From Rallus limicola (lineage: Eukaryota > Chordata > Aves > Gruiformes > Rallidae): a DNA stretch of 64,000 nucleotides. Under the pieces are notes generated by a model. That model saw only the letters and a list, made by a program, of their open reading frames with translations. It was not told where the DNA came from and searched no databases. Positions 23,493 to 35,999 of this stretch are shown piece by piece. How positions within the stretch are numbered: position 1 is the stretch's first letter; every line of letters begins with the position of its first letter. A program made the position numbers and the translations under genes. The stretch covers positions 1 through 64,000 of the forward strand of contig JAKCOZ010000329.1 of assembly GCA_022605955.1 (NCBI GenBank), in the 5' to 3' direction.

Positions 23493-26400
23493 TTGTGTGT
23501 CCTGTTAGGAGGTTTCAGACAAGCTATGCCTTTCAGTCCTAGCTTCTTTACTTTGGGAGTTATTGCTGGACGTTTAGCATGTTTTGAACTGCAGTCTGCT
23601 AGGGCCGAGAAAAGCACCGTAGGAGGTTCCAGGCATGTTCCCTCTTTCCAGGCAAAGGAAAAGGCTGAGAGCCAAAGTGACAGGGTCTGCTTGTGTGTCC
23701 TGTTAGGAGGTTTCAGACAAGCTATGCCTTTCAGTCCTAGCTTCTTTACTTTGGGAGTTATTGCTGGACGTTTAGCATGTTTTGAACTGCAGTCTGCTAG
23801 GGCCGAGAAAAGCACCGTAGGAGGTTCCAGGCATGTTCCCTCTTTCCAGGCAAAGGAAAAGGCTGAGAGCCAAAGTGACAGGGTCTGCTTGTGTGTCCTG
23901 TTAGGAGGGTTCAGACAAGCTATGCCTTTCAGTCCTAGCTTCTTTACTTTGGGAGTTATTGCTGGACGTTTAGCATGTTTTGAACTGCAGTCTGCTAGGG
24001 CCGAGAAAAGCACCGTAGGAGGTTCCAGGCATGTTCCCTCTTTCCAGGCAAAGGAAAAGGCTGAGAGCCAAAGTGACAGGGTCTGCTTGTGTGTCCTGTT
24101 AGGAGGTTTCAGACAAGCTATGCCTTTCATGCCTAGCTTCTTTACTTTGGGAGTTATTGCTGGACGTTTAGCATGTTTTGAACTGCAGTCTGCTAGGGCC
24201 GAGAAAAGCACCGTAGGAGGTTCCAGGCATGTTCCCTCTTTCCAGGCAAAGGAAAAGGCTGAGAGCCAAAGTGACAGGGTCTGCTTGTGTGTCCTGTTAG
24301 GAGGTTTCAGACAAGCTATGCCTTTCAGTCCTAGCTTCTTTACTTTGGGAGTTATTGCTGGACGTTTAGCATGTTTTGAACTGCAGTCTGCTAGGGCCGA
24401 GAAAAGCACCGTAGGAGGTTCCAGGCATGTTCCCTCTTTAAAGGCAAAGGAAAAGGCTGAGAGCCAAAGTGACAGGGTCTGCTTGTGTGTCCTGTTAGGA
24501 GGTTTCAGACAAGCTATGCCTTTCATGCCTAGCTTCTTTACTTTGGGAGTTATTGCTGGACGTTTAGCATGTTTTGAACTGCAGTCTGCTAGGGCCGAGA
24601 AAAGCACCGTAGGAGGTTCCAGGCATGTTCCCTCTTTCCAGGCAAAGGAAAAGGCTGAGAGCCAAAGTGACAGGGTCTGCTTGTGTGTCCTGTTAGGAGG
24701 TTTCAGACAAGCTATGCCTTTCAGTCCTAGCTTCTTTACTTTGGGAGTTATTGCTGGACGTTTAGCATGTTTTGAACTGCAGTCTGCTAGGGCCGAGAAA
24801 AGCACCGTAGGAGGTTCCAGGCATGTTCCCTCTTTCCAGGCAAAGGAAAAGGCTGAGAGCCAAAGTGACAGGGTCTGCTTGTGTGTCCTGTTAGGAGGTT
24901 TCAGACAAGCTATGCCTTTCATGCCTAGCTTCTTTACTTTGGGAGTTATTGCTGGACGTTTAGCATGTTTTGAACTGCAGTCTGCTAGGGCCGAGAAAAG
25001 CACCGTAGGAGGTTCCAGGCATGTTCCCTCTTTCCAGGCAAAGGAAAAGGCTGAGAGCCAAAGTGACAGGTTCTGCTTGTGTGTCCTGTTAGGAGGTTTC
25101 AGACAAGCTATGCCTTTCATGCCTAGCTTCTTTACTTTGGGAGTTATTGCTGGACGTTTAGCATGTTTTGAACTGCAGTCTGCTAGGGCCGAGAAAAGCA
25201 CCGTAGGAGGTTCCAGGCATGTTCCCTCTTTCCAGGCAAAGGAAAAGGCTGAGAGCCAAAGTGACAGGGTCTGCTTGTGTGTCCCGTTAGGAGGTTTCAG
25301 ACAAGCTATGCCTTTCAGTCCTAGCTTCTTTACTTTGGGAGTTATTGCTGGACGTTTAGCATGTTTTGAACTGCAGTCTGCTAGGGCCGAGAAAAGCACC
25401 GTAGGAGGTTCCAGGCATGTTCCCTCTTTCCAGGCAAAGGAAAAGGCTGAGAGCCAAAGTGACAGGGTCTGCTTGTGTGTCCTGTTAGGAGGTTTCAGAC
25501 AAGCTATGCCTTTCAGTCCTAGCTTCTTTACTTTGGGAGTTATTGCTGGACGTTTAGCATGTTTTGAACTGCAGTCTGCTAGGGCCGAGAAAAGCACCGT
25601 AGGAGGTTCCAGGCATGTTCCCTCTTTCCAGGCAAAGGAAAAGGCTGAGAGCCAAAGTGACAGGGTCTGCTTGTGTGTCCTGTTAGGAGGTTTCAGACAA
25701 GCTATGCCTTTCAGTCCTAGCTTCTTTACTTTGGGAGTTATTGCTGGACGTTTAGCATGTTTTGAACTGCAGTCTGCTAGGGCCGAGAAAAGCACCGTAG
25801 GAGGTAGCAGGCATGTTCCCTCTTTCCAGGCAAAGGAAAAGGCTGAGAGCCAAAGTGACAGGGTCTGCTTGTGTGTCCTGTTAGGAGGTTTCAGACAAGC
25901 TATGCCTTTCAGTCCTAGCTTCTTTACTTTGGGAGTTATTGCTGGACGTTTAGCATGTTTTGAACTGCAGTCTGCTAGGGCCGAGAAAAGCACCGTAGGA
26001 GGTAGCAGGCATGTTCCCTCTTTCCAGGCAAAGGAAAAGGCTGAGAGCCAAAGTGACAGGGTCTGCTTGTGTGTCCTGTTAGGAGGTTTCAGACAAGCTA
26101 TGCCTTTCATGCCTAGCTTCTTTACTTTGGGAGTTATTGCTGGACGTTTAGCATGTTTTGAACTGCAGTCTGCTAGGGCCGAGAAAAGCACCGTAGGAGG
26201 TAGCAGGCATGTTCCCTCTTTCCAGGCAAAGGAAAAGGCTGAGAGCCAAAGTGACAGGGTCTGCTTGTGTGTCCTGTTAGGAGGTTTCAGACAAGCTATG
26301 CCTTTCATGCCTAGCTTCTTTACTTTGGGAGTTATTGCTGGACGTTTAGCATGTTTTGAACTGCAGTCTGCTAGGGCCGAGAAAAGCACCGTAGGAGGTT

Positions 26401-27620
26401 CCAGGCATGTTCCCTCTTTCCAGGCAAAGGAAAAGGCTGAGAGCCAAAGTGACAGGGTCTGCTTGTGTGTCCTGTTAGGAGGTTTCAGACAAGCTATGCC
26501 TTTCAGTCCTAGCTTCTTTACTTTGGGAGTTATTGCTGGACGTTTAGCATGTTTTGAACTGCAGTCTGCTAGGGCCGAGAAAAGCACCGTAGGAGGTTCC
26601 AGGCATGTTCCCTCTTTCCAGGCAAAGGAAAAGGCTGAGAGCCAAAGTGACAGGGTCTGCTTGTGTGTCCTGTTAGGAGGGTTCAGACAAGCTATGCCTT
26701 TCAGTCCTAGCTTCTTTACTTTGGGAGTTATTGCTGGACGTTTAGCATGTTTTGAACTGCAGTCTGCTAGGGCCGAGAAAAGCACCGTAGGAGGTTCCAG
26801 GCATGTTCCCTCTTTCCAGGCAAAGGAAAAGGCTGAGAGCCAAAGTGACAGGGTCTGCTTGTGTGTCCTGTTAGGAGGTTTCAGACAAGCTATGCCTTTC
26901 AGTCCTAGCTTCTTTACTTTGGGAGTTATTGCTGGACGTTTAGCATGTTTTGAACTGCAGTCTGCTAGGGCCGAGAAAAGCACCGTAGGAGGTTCCAGGC
27001 ATGTTCCCTCTTTCCAGGCAAAGGAAAAGGCTGAGAGCCAAAGTGACAGGGTCTGCTTGTGTGTCCTGTTAGGAGGTTTCAGACAAGCTATGCCTTTCAG
27101 TCCTAGCTTCTTTACTTTGGGAGTTATTGCTGGACGTTTAGCATGTTTTGAACTGCAGTCTGCTAGGGCCGAGAAAAGCACCGTAGGAGGTAGCAGGCAT
27201 GTTCCCTCTTTCCAGGCAAAGGAAAAGGCTGAGAGCCAAAGTGACAGGGTCTGCTTGTGTGTCCTGTTAGGAGGTTTCAGACAAGCTATGCCTTTCAGTC
27301 CTAGCTTCTTTACTTTGGGAGTTATTGCTGGACGTTTAGCATGTTTTGAACTGCAGTCTGCTAGGGCCGAGAAAAGCACCGTAGGAGGTAGCAGGCATGT
27401 TCCCTCTTTCCAGGCAAAGGAAAAGGCTGAGAGCCAAAGTGACAGGGTCTGCTTGTGTGTCCTGTTAGGAGGTTTCAGACAAGCTATGCCTTTCATGCCT
27501 AGCTTCTTTACTTTGGGAGTTATTGCTGGACGTTTAGCATGTTTTGAACTGCAGTCTGCTAGGGCCGAGAAAAGCACTGTAGGAGGTAGCAGGTATGTTC
27601 CCTCTTTCCAGGCAAAGTAA
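23493..27620 (+). repeat. Head block H, copy 2 (expanded, 21 monomers)
   Basis: This copy carries the same marker order as copy 1: GAGGGTTCAG (about 23905), CTTTAAAGGC (about 24436), CAGGTTCTG (about 25069) and TCCCGTTAGG (about 25283). It is longer because extra monomers are inserted near its end, including another GAGGGTTCAG copy near 26679. It lies 4158 bp (21 x 198) before copy 3, so copies 2 and 3 form a tandem 21-monomer unit. Confidence 0.85.
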
Positions 27621-27650
27621 AAGGCTGAGAGCCAAAGTGACAGGGTCTGC

Positions 27651-30590
27651 TTGTGTGTCCTGTTAGGAGGTTTCAGACAAGCTATGCCTTTCAGTCCTAG
27701 CTTCTTTACTTTGGGAGTTATTGCTGGACGTTTAGCATGTTTTGAACTGCAGTCTGCTAGGGCCGAGAAAAGCACCGTAGGAGGTTCCAGGCATGTTCCC
27801 TCTTTCCAGGCAAAGGAAAAGGCTGAGAGCCAAAGTGACAGGGTCTGCTTGTGTGTCCTGTTAGGAGGTTTCAGACAAGCTATGCCTTTCAGTCCTAGCT
27901 TCTTTACTTTGGGAGTTATTGCTGGACGTTTAGCATGTTTTGAACTGCAGTCTGCTAGGGCCGAGAAAAGCACTGTAGGAGGTTCCAGGCATGTTCCCTC
28001 TTTCCAGGCAAAGGAAAAGGCTGAGAGCCAAAGTGACAGGGTCTGCTTGTGTGTCCTGTTAGGAGGGTTCAGACAAGCTATGCCTTTCAGTCCTAGCTTC
28101 TTTACTTTGGGAGTTATTGCTGGACGTTTAGCATGTTTTGAACTGCAGTCTGCTAGGGCCGAGAAAAGCACCGTAGGAGGTTCCAGGCATGTTCCCTCTT
28201 TCCAGGCAAAGGAAAAGGCTGAGAGCCAAAGTGACAGGGTCTGCTTGTGTGTCCTGTTAGGAGGTTTCAGACAAGCTATGCCTTTCATGCCTAGCTTCTT
28301 TACTTTGGGAGTTATTGCTGGACGTTTAGCATGTTTTGAACTGCAGTCTGCTAGGGCCGAGAAAAGCACCGTAGGAGGTTCCAGGCATGTTCCCTCTTTC
28401 CAGGCAAAGGAAAAGGCTGAGAGCCAAAGTGACAGGGTCTGCTTGTGTGTCCTGTTAGGAGGTTTCAGACAAGCTATGCCTTTCAGTCCTAGCTTCTTTA
28501 CTTTGGGAGTTATTGCTGGACGTTTAGCATGTTTTGAACTGCAGTCTGCTAGGGCCGAGAAAAGCACCGTAGGATGTTCCAGGCATGTTCCCTCTTTAAA
28601 GGCAAAGGAAAAGGCTGAGAGCCAAAGTGACAGGGTCTGCTTGTGTGTCCTGTTAGGAGGTTTCAGACAAGCTATGCCTTTCATGCCTAGCTTCTTTACT
28701 TTGGGAGTTATTGCTGGACGTTTAGCATGTTTTGAACTGCAGTCTGCTAGGGCCGAGAAAAGCACCGTAGGAGGTTCCAGGCATGTTCCCTCTTTCCAGG
28801 CAAAGGAAAAGGCTGAGAGCCAAAGTGACAGGGTCTGCTTGTGTGTCCTGTTAGGAGGTTTCAGACAAGCTATGCCTTTCAGTCCTAGCTTCTTTACTTT
28901 GGGAGTTATTGCTGGACGTTTAGCATGTTTTGAACTGCAGTCTGCTAGGGCCGAGAAAAGCACCGTAGGAGGTTCCAGGCATGTTCCCTCTTTCCAGGCA
29001 AAGGAAAAGGCTGAGAGCCAAAGTGACAGGGTCTGCTTGTGTGTCCTGTTAGGAGGTTTCAGACAAGCTATGCCTTTCATGCCTAGCTTCTTTACTTTGG
29101 GAGTTATTGCTGGACGTTTAGCATGTTTTGAACTGCAGTCTGCTAGGGCCGAGAAAAGCACCGTAGGAGGTTCCAGGCATGTTCCCTCTTTCCAGGCAAA
29201 GGAAAAGGCTGAGAGCCAAAGTGACAGGTTCTGCTTGTGTGTCCTGTTAGGAGGTTTCAGACAAGCTATGCCTTTCATGCCTAGCTTCTTTACTTTGGGA
29301 GTTATTGCTGGACGTTTAGCATGTTTTGAACTGCAGTCTGCTAGGGCCGAGAAAAGCACCGTAGGAGGTTCCAGGCATGTTCCCTCTTTCCAGGCAAAGG
29401 AAAAGGCTGAGAGCCAAAGTGACAGGGTCTGCTTGTGTGTCCCGTTAGGAGGTTTCAGACAAGCTATGCCTTTCAGTCCTAGCTTCTTTACTTTGGGAGT
29501 TATTGCTGGACGTTTAGCATGTTTTGAACTGCAGTCTGCTAGGGCCGAGAAAAGCACCGTAGGAGGTTCCAGGCATGTTCCCTCTTTCCAGGCAAAGGAA
29601 AAGGCTGAGAGCCAAAGTGACAGGGTCTGCTTGTGTGTCCTGTTAGGAGGTTTCAGACAAGCTATGCCTTTCAGTCCTAGCTTCTTTACTTTGGGAGTTA
29701 TTGCTGGACGTTTAGCATGTTTTGAACTGCAGTCTGCTAGGGCCGAGAAAAGCACCGTAGGAGGTTCCAGGCATGTTCCCTCTTTCCAGGCAAAGGAAAA
29801 GGCTGAGAGCCAAAGTGACAGGGTCTGCTTGTGTGTCCTGTTAGGAGGTTTCAGACAAGCTATGCCTTTCAGTCCTAGCTTCTTTACTTTGGGAGTTATT
29901 GCTGGACGTTTAGCATGTTTTGAACTGCAGTCTGCTAGGGCCGAGAAAAGCACCGTAGGAGGTTCCAGGCATGTTCCCTCTTTCCAGGCAAAGGAAAAGG
30001 CTGAGAGCCAAAGTGACAGGGTCTGCTTGTGTGTCCTGTTAGGAGGTTTCAGACAAGCTATGCCTTTCAGTCCTAGCTTCTTTACTTTGGGAGTTATTGC
30101 TGGACGTTTAGCATGTTTTGAACTGCAGTCTGCTAGGGCCGAGAAAAGCACCGTAGGAGGTAGCAGGCATGTTCCCTCTTTCCAGGCAAAGGAAAAGGCT
30201 GAGAGCCAAAGTGACAGGGTCTGCTTGTGTGTCCTGTTAGGAGGTTTCAGACAAGCTATGCCTTTCATGCCTAGCTTCTTTACTTTGGGAGTTATTGCTG
30301 GACGTTTAGCATGTTTTGAACTGCAGTCTGCTAGGGCCGAGAAAAGCACCGTAGGAGGTAGCAGGCATGTTCCCTCTTTCCAGGCAAAGGAAAAGGCTGA
30401 GAGCCAAAGTGACAGGGTCTGCTTGTGTGTCCTGTTAGGAGGTTTCAGACAAGCTATGCCTTTCATGCCTAGCTTCTTTACTTTGGGAGTTATTGCTGGA
30501 CGTTTAGCATGTTTTGAACTGCAGTCTGCTAGGGCCGAGAAAAGCACTGTAGGAGGTAGCAGGTATGTTCCCTCTTTCCAGGCAAAGTAA
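27651..30590 (+). repeat. Head block H, copy 3
   Basis: This copy has the same length and marker order as copy 1, displaced by 27,520 bp (139 x 198 minus the two 1-bp deletions between them). Markers are GAGGGTTCAG (about 28063), CTTTAAAGGC (about 28594), CAGGTTCTG (about 29227) and TCCCGTTAGG (about 29440). Private changes include GGATGTTCC at about 28573. Confidence 0.87.
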
Positions 30591-33227
30591 AAGGCTGAGA
30601 GCCAAAGTGACAGGGTCTGCTTGTGTGTCCTGTTAGGAGGTTTCAGACAAGCTATGCCTTTCAGTCCTAGCTTCTTTACTTTGGGAGTTATTGCTGGACG
30701 TTTAGCATGTTTTGAACTGCAGTCTGCTAGGGCCGAGAAAAGCACCGTAGGAGGTTCCAGGCATGTTCCCTCTTTCCAGGCAAAGGAAAAGGCTGAGAGC
30801 CAAAGTGACAGGGTCTGCTTGTGTGTCCTGTTAGGAGGTTTCAGACAAGCTATGCCTTTCAGTCCTAGCTTCTTTACTTTGGGAGTTATTGCTGGACGTT
30901 TAGCATGTTTTGAACTGCAGTCTGCTAGGGCCGAGAAAAGCACCGTAGGAGGTTCCAGGCATGTTCCCTCTTTCCAGGCAAAGGAAAAGGCTGAGAGCCA
31001 AAGTGACAGGGTCTGCTTGTGTGTCCTGTTAGGAGGTTTCAGACAAGCTATGCCTTTCAGTCCTAGCTTCTTTACTTTGGGAGTTATTGCTGGACGTTTA
31101 GCATGTTTTGAACTGCAGTCTGCTAGGGCCGAGAAAAGCACCGTAGGAGGTTCCAGGCATGTTCCCTCTTTCCAGGCAAAGGAAAAGGCTGAGAGCCAAA
31201 GTGACAGGGTCTGCTTGTGTGTCCTGTTAGGAGGTTTCAGACAAGCTATGCCTTTCATGCCTAGCTTCTTTACTTTGGGAGTTATTGCTGGACGTTTAGC
31301 ATGTTTTGAACTGCAGTCTGCTAGGGCCGAGAAAAGCACCGTAGGAGGTTCCAGGCATGTTCCCTCTTTCCAGGCAAAGGAAAAGGCTGAGAGCCAAAGT
31401 GACAGGGTCTGCTTGTGTGTCCTGTTAGGAGGTTTCAGACAAGCTATGCCTTTCATGCCTAGCTTCTTTACTTTGGGAGTTATTGCTGGACGTTTAGCAT
31501 GTTTTGAACTGCAGTCTGCTAGGGCCGAGAAAAGCACCGTAGGAGGTTCCAGGCATGTTCCCTCTTTCCAGGCAAAGGAAAAGGCTGAGAGCCAAAGTGA
31601 CAGGGTCTGCTTGTGTGTCCTGTTAGAAGGTTTCAGACAAGCTATGCCTTTCATGCCTAGCTTCTTTACTTTGGGAGTTATTGCTGGACGTTTAGCATGT
31701 TTTGAACTGCAGTCTGCTAGGGCCGAGAAAAGCACCGTAGGAGCTTCCAGGCATGTTCCCTCTTTCCAGGCAAAGTAAAAGGCTGAGAGCCAAAGTGACA
31801 GGGTCTGCTTGTGTGTCCTGTTAGGAGGTTTCAGACAAGCTATGCCTTTCAGTCCTAGCTTCTTTACTTTGGGAGTTATTGCTGGACGTTTAGCATGTTT
31901 TGAACTGCAGTCTGCTAGGGCCGAGAAAAGCACCGTAGGAGGTTCCAGGCATGTTCCCTCTTTCCAGGCAAAGGAAAAGGCTGAGAGCCAAAGTGACAGG
32001 GTCTGCTTGTGTGTCCTGTTAGGAGGTTTCAGACAAGCTATGCCTTTCAGTCCTAGCTTCTTTACTTTGGGAGTTATTGCTGGACGTTTAGCATGTTTTG
32101 AACTGCAGTCTGCTAGGGCCGAGAAAAGCACCGTAGGAGGTTCCAGGCATGTTCCCTCTTTCCAGGCAAAGGAAAAGGCTGAGAGCCAAAGTGACAGGGT
32201 CTGCTTGTGTGTCCTGTTAGGAGGTTTCAGACAAGCTATGCCTTTCAGTCCTAGCTTCTTTACTTTGGGAGTTATTGCTGGACGTTTAGCATGTTTTGAA
32301 CTGCAGTCTGCTAGGGCCGAGAAAAGCACCGTAGGAGGTAGCAGGCATGTTCCCTCTTTCCAGGCAAAGGAAAAGGCTGAGAGCCAAAGTGACAGGGTCT
32401 GCTTGTGTGTCCTGTTAGGAGGTTTCAGACAAGCTATGCCTTTCATGCCTAGCTTCTTTACTTTGGGAGTTATTGCTGGACGTTTAGCATGTTTTGAACT
32501 GCAGTCTGCTAGGGCCGAGAAAAGCACTGTAGGAGGTAGCAGGTATGTTCCCTCTTTCCAGGCAAAGTAAAAGGCTGAGAGCCAAAGTGACAGGGTCTGT
32601 TTGTGTGTCCTGTTAGGAGGTTTCAGACAAGCTATGCCTTTCAGTCCTAGCTTCTTTACTTTGGGAGTTATTGCTGGACGTTTAGCATGTTTTGAACTGC
32701 AGTCTGCTAGGGCCGAGAAAAGCACCGTAGGAGGTTCCAGGCATGTTCCCCATTTCCAGGCAAAGGAAAAGGCTGAGAGCCAAAGTGACAGGGTCTGCTT
32801 GTGTGTCCTGTTAGGAGGTTTCAGACAAGCTATGCCTTTCAGTCCTAGCTTCTTTACTTTGGGAGTTATTGCTGGACGTTTAGCATGTTTTGAACTGCAG
32901 TCTGCTAGGGCCGAGAAAAGCACCGTAGGAGGTTCCAGGCATGTTCCCTCTTTCCAGGCAAAGGAAAAGGCTGAGAGCCAAAGTGACAGGGTCTGCTTGT
33001 GTGTCCTGTTAGGAGGTTTCAGACAAGCTATGCCTTTCATGCCTAGCTTCTTTACTTTGGGAGTTATTGCTGGACGTTTAGCATGTTTTGAACTGCAGTC
33101 TGCTAGGGCCGAGAAAAGCACCGTAGGAGGTTCCAGGCATGTTCCCTCTTTCCAGGCAAAGGAAAAGGCTGAGAGCCAAAGTGACAGGGTCTGCTTGTGT
33201 GTCCTGTAAGGAGGTTTCAGACAAGCT

Positions 33228-35999
33228 ATGCCTTTCATGCCTAGCTTCTTTACTTTGGGAGTTATTGCTGGACGTTTAGCATGTTTTGAACTGCAGTCTG
33301 CTAGGGCCGAGAAAAGCACCGTAGGAGGTTCCAGGCATGTTCCCTCTTTCCAGGCAAAGGAAAAGGCTGAGAGCCAAAGTGACAGGGTCTGCTTGTGTGT
33401 CCTGTTAGGAGGTTTCAGACAAGCTATGCCTTTCAGTCTTAGCTTCTTTACTTTGGGAGTTATTGCTGGACGCTTAGCATGTTTTGAACTGCAGTCTGCT
33501 AGGGCCGAGAAAAGCACCGTAGGAGGTTCCAGGCATGTTCCCTCTTTCCAGGCAAAGGAAAAGGCTGAGAGCCAAAGTGACAGGGTCTGCTTGTGTGTCC
33601 TGTTAGGAGGTTTCAGACAAGCTATGCCTTTCAGTCCTAGCTTCTTTACTTTGGGAGTTATTGCTGGACGTTTAGCATGTTTTGAACTGCAGTCTGCTAG
33701 GGCCGAGAAAAGCACTGTAGGAGGTTCCAGGCATGTTCCCTCTTTCCAGGCAAAGGAAAAGGCTGAGAGCCAAAGTGACAGGGTCTGCTTGTGTGTCCTG
33801 TTAGGAGGTTTCAGACAAGCTATGCCTTTCAGTCCTAGCTTCTTTACTTTGGGAGTTATTGCTGGACGTTTAGCATGTTTTGAACTGCAGTCTGCTAGGG
33901 CCGAGAAAAGCACCGTAGGAGGTTCCAGGCATGTTCCCTCTTTCCAGGCAAAGGAAAAGGCTGAGAGCCAAAGTGACAGGGTCTGCTTGTGTGTCCTGTT
34001 AGGAGGTTTCAGACAAGCTATGCCTTTCAGTCCTAGCTTCTTTACTTTGGGAGTTATTGCTGGACGTTTAGCATGTTTTGAACTGCAGTCTGCTAGGGCC
34101 GAGAAAAGCACCGTAGGAGGTTCCAGGCATGTTCCCTCTTTCCAGGCAAAGGAAAAGGCTGAGAGCCAAAGTGACAGGGTCTGCTTGTGTGTCCTGTTAG
34201 GAGGTTTCAGACAAGCTATGCCTTTCAGTCCTAGCTTCTTTACTTTGGGAGTTATTGCTGGACGTTTAGCATGTTTTGAACTGCAGTCTGCTAGGGCCGA
34301 GAAAAGCACCGTAGGAGGTTCCAGGCATGTTCCCTCTTTCCAGGCAAAGGAAAAGGCTGAGAGCCAAAGTGACAGGGTCTGCTTGTGAGTCCTGTTAGGA
34401 GGTTTCAGACAAGCTATGCCTTTCATGCCTAGCTTCTTTACTTTGGGAGTTATTGCTGGACGTTTAGCATGTTTTGAACTGCAGTCTGCTAGGGCCGAGA
34501 AAAGCACCGTAGGAGGTTCCAGGCATGTTCCCTCTTTCCAGGCAAAGGAAAAGGCTGAGAGCCAAAGTGACAGGGTCTGCTTGTGTGTCCTGTAAGGAGG
34601 TTTCAGACAAGCTATGCCTTTCATGCCTAGCTTCTTTACTTTGGGAGTTATTGCTGGACGTTTAGCATGTTTTGAACTGCAGTCTGCTAGGGCCGAGAAA
34701 AGCACCGTAGGAGGTTCCAGGCATGTTCCCTCTTTCCAGGCAAAGGAAAAGGCTGAGAGCCAAAGTGACAGGGTCTGCTTGTGTGTCCTGTTAGGAGGTT
34801 TCAGACAAGCTATGCCTTTCAGTCTTAGCTTCTTTACTTTGGGAGTTATTGCTGGACGCTTAGCATGTTTTGAACTGCAGTCTGCTAGGGCCGAGAAAAG
34901 CACCGTAGGAGGTTCCAGGCATGTTCCCTCTTTCCAGGCAAAGGAAAAGGCTGAGAGCCAAAGTGACAGGGTCTGCTTGTGTGTCCTGTTAGGAGGTTTC
35001 AGACAAGCTATGCCTTTCAGTCCTAGCTTCTTTACTTTGGGAGTTATTGCTGGACGTTTAGCATGTTTTGAACTGCAGTCTGCTAGGGCCGAGAAAAGCA
35101 CTGTAGGAGGTTCCAGGCATGTTCCCTCTTTCCAGGCAAAGGAAAAGGCTGAGAGCCAAAGTGACAGGGTCTGCTTGTGTGTCCTGTTAGGAGGTTTCAG
35201 ACAAGCTATGCCTTTCAGTCCTAGCTTCTTTACTTTGGGAGTTATTGCTGGACGTTTAGCATGTTTTGAACTGCAGTCTGCTAGGGCCGAGAAAAGCACC
35301 GTAGGAGGTTCCAGGCATGTTCCCTCTTTCCAGGCAAAGGAAAAGGCTGAGAGCCAAAGTGACAGGGTCTGCTTGTGTGTCCTGTTAGGAGGTTTCAGAC
35401 AAGCTATGCCTTTCAGTCCTAGCTTCTTTACTTTGGGAGTTATTGCTGGACGTTTAGCATGTTTTGAACTGCAGTCTGCTAGGGCCGAGAAAAGCACTGT
35501 AGGAGGTTCCAGGCATGTTCCCTCTTTCCAGGCAAAGGAAAAGGCTGAGAGCCAAAGTGACAGGGTCTGCTTGTGTGTCCTGTTAGGAGGTTTCAGACAA
35601 GCTATGCCTTTCAGTCCTAGCTTCTTTACTTTGGGAGTTATTGCTGGACGTTTAGCATGTTTTGAACTGCAGTCTGCTAGGGCCGAGAAAAGCACCGTAG
35701 GAGGTTCCAGGCATGTTCCCTCTTTCCAGGCAAAGGAAAAGGCTGAGAGCCAAAGTGACAGGGTCTGCTTGTGAGTCCTGTTAGGAGGTTTCAGACAAGC
35801 TATGCCTTTCATGCCTAGCTTCTTTACTTTGGGAGTTATTGCTGGACGTTTAGCATGTTTTGAACTGCAGTCTGCTAGGGCCGAGAAAAGCACCGTAGGA
35901 GGTTCCAGGCATGTTCCCTCTTTCCAGGCAAAGGAAAAGGCTGAGAGCCAAAGTGACAGGGTCTGCTTGTGTGTCCTGTTAGGAGGTTTCAGACAAGCT
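33228..35999 (+). repeat. Tandem duplication, 1386-bp period (7 monomers)
   Basis: The segment from about 33228 is repeated from about 34614. Both copies hold the CCTGTAAGG variant just upstream (about 33206 and 34592), the CAGTCTTAGC plus GGACGCTTAG monomer, and a TTGTGAGTCC monomer at the end. The matching region near 5708-6868 exists once only, so this gain occurred after the large segmental duplication. Confidence 0.85.

Noticed and set aside
131..30590. Long + strand open frames beginning MCVLLGGFRQ or MPFSPSFFTL, with 66-residue repeats
   Set aside because: They are the satellite read in its open frame. Starts and stops fall at arbitrary monomers where single changes (TAA, TGA) occur, and the frame is repeated hundreds of times with no unique end, promoter, intron signal or recognisable domain.
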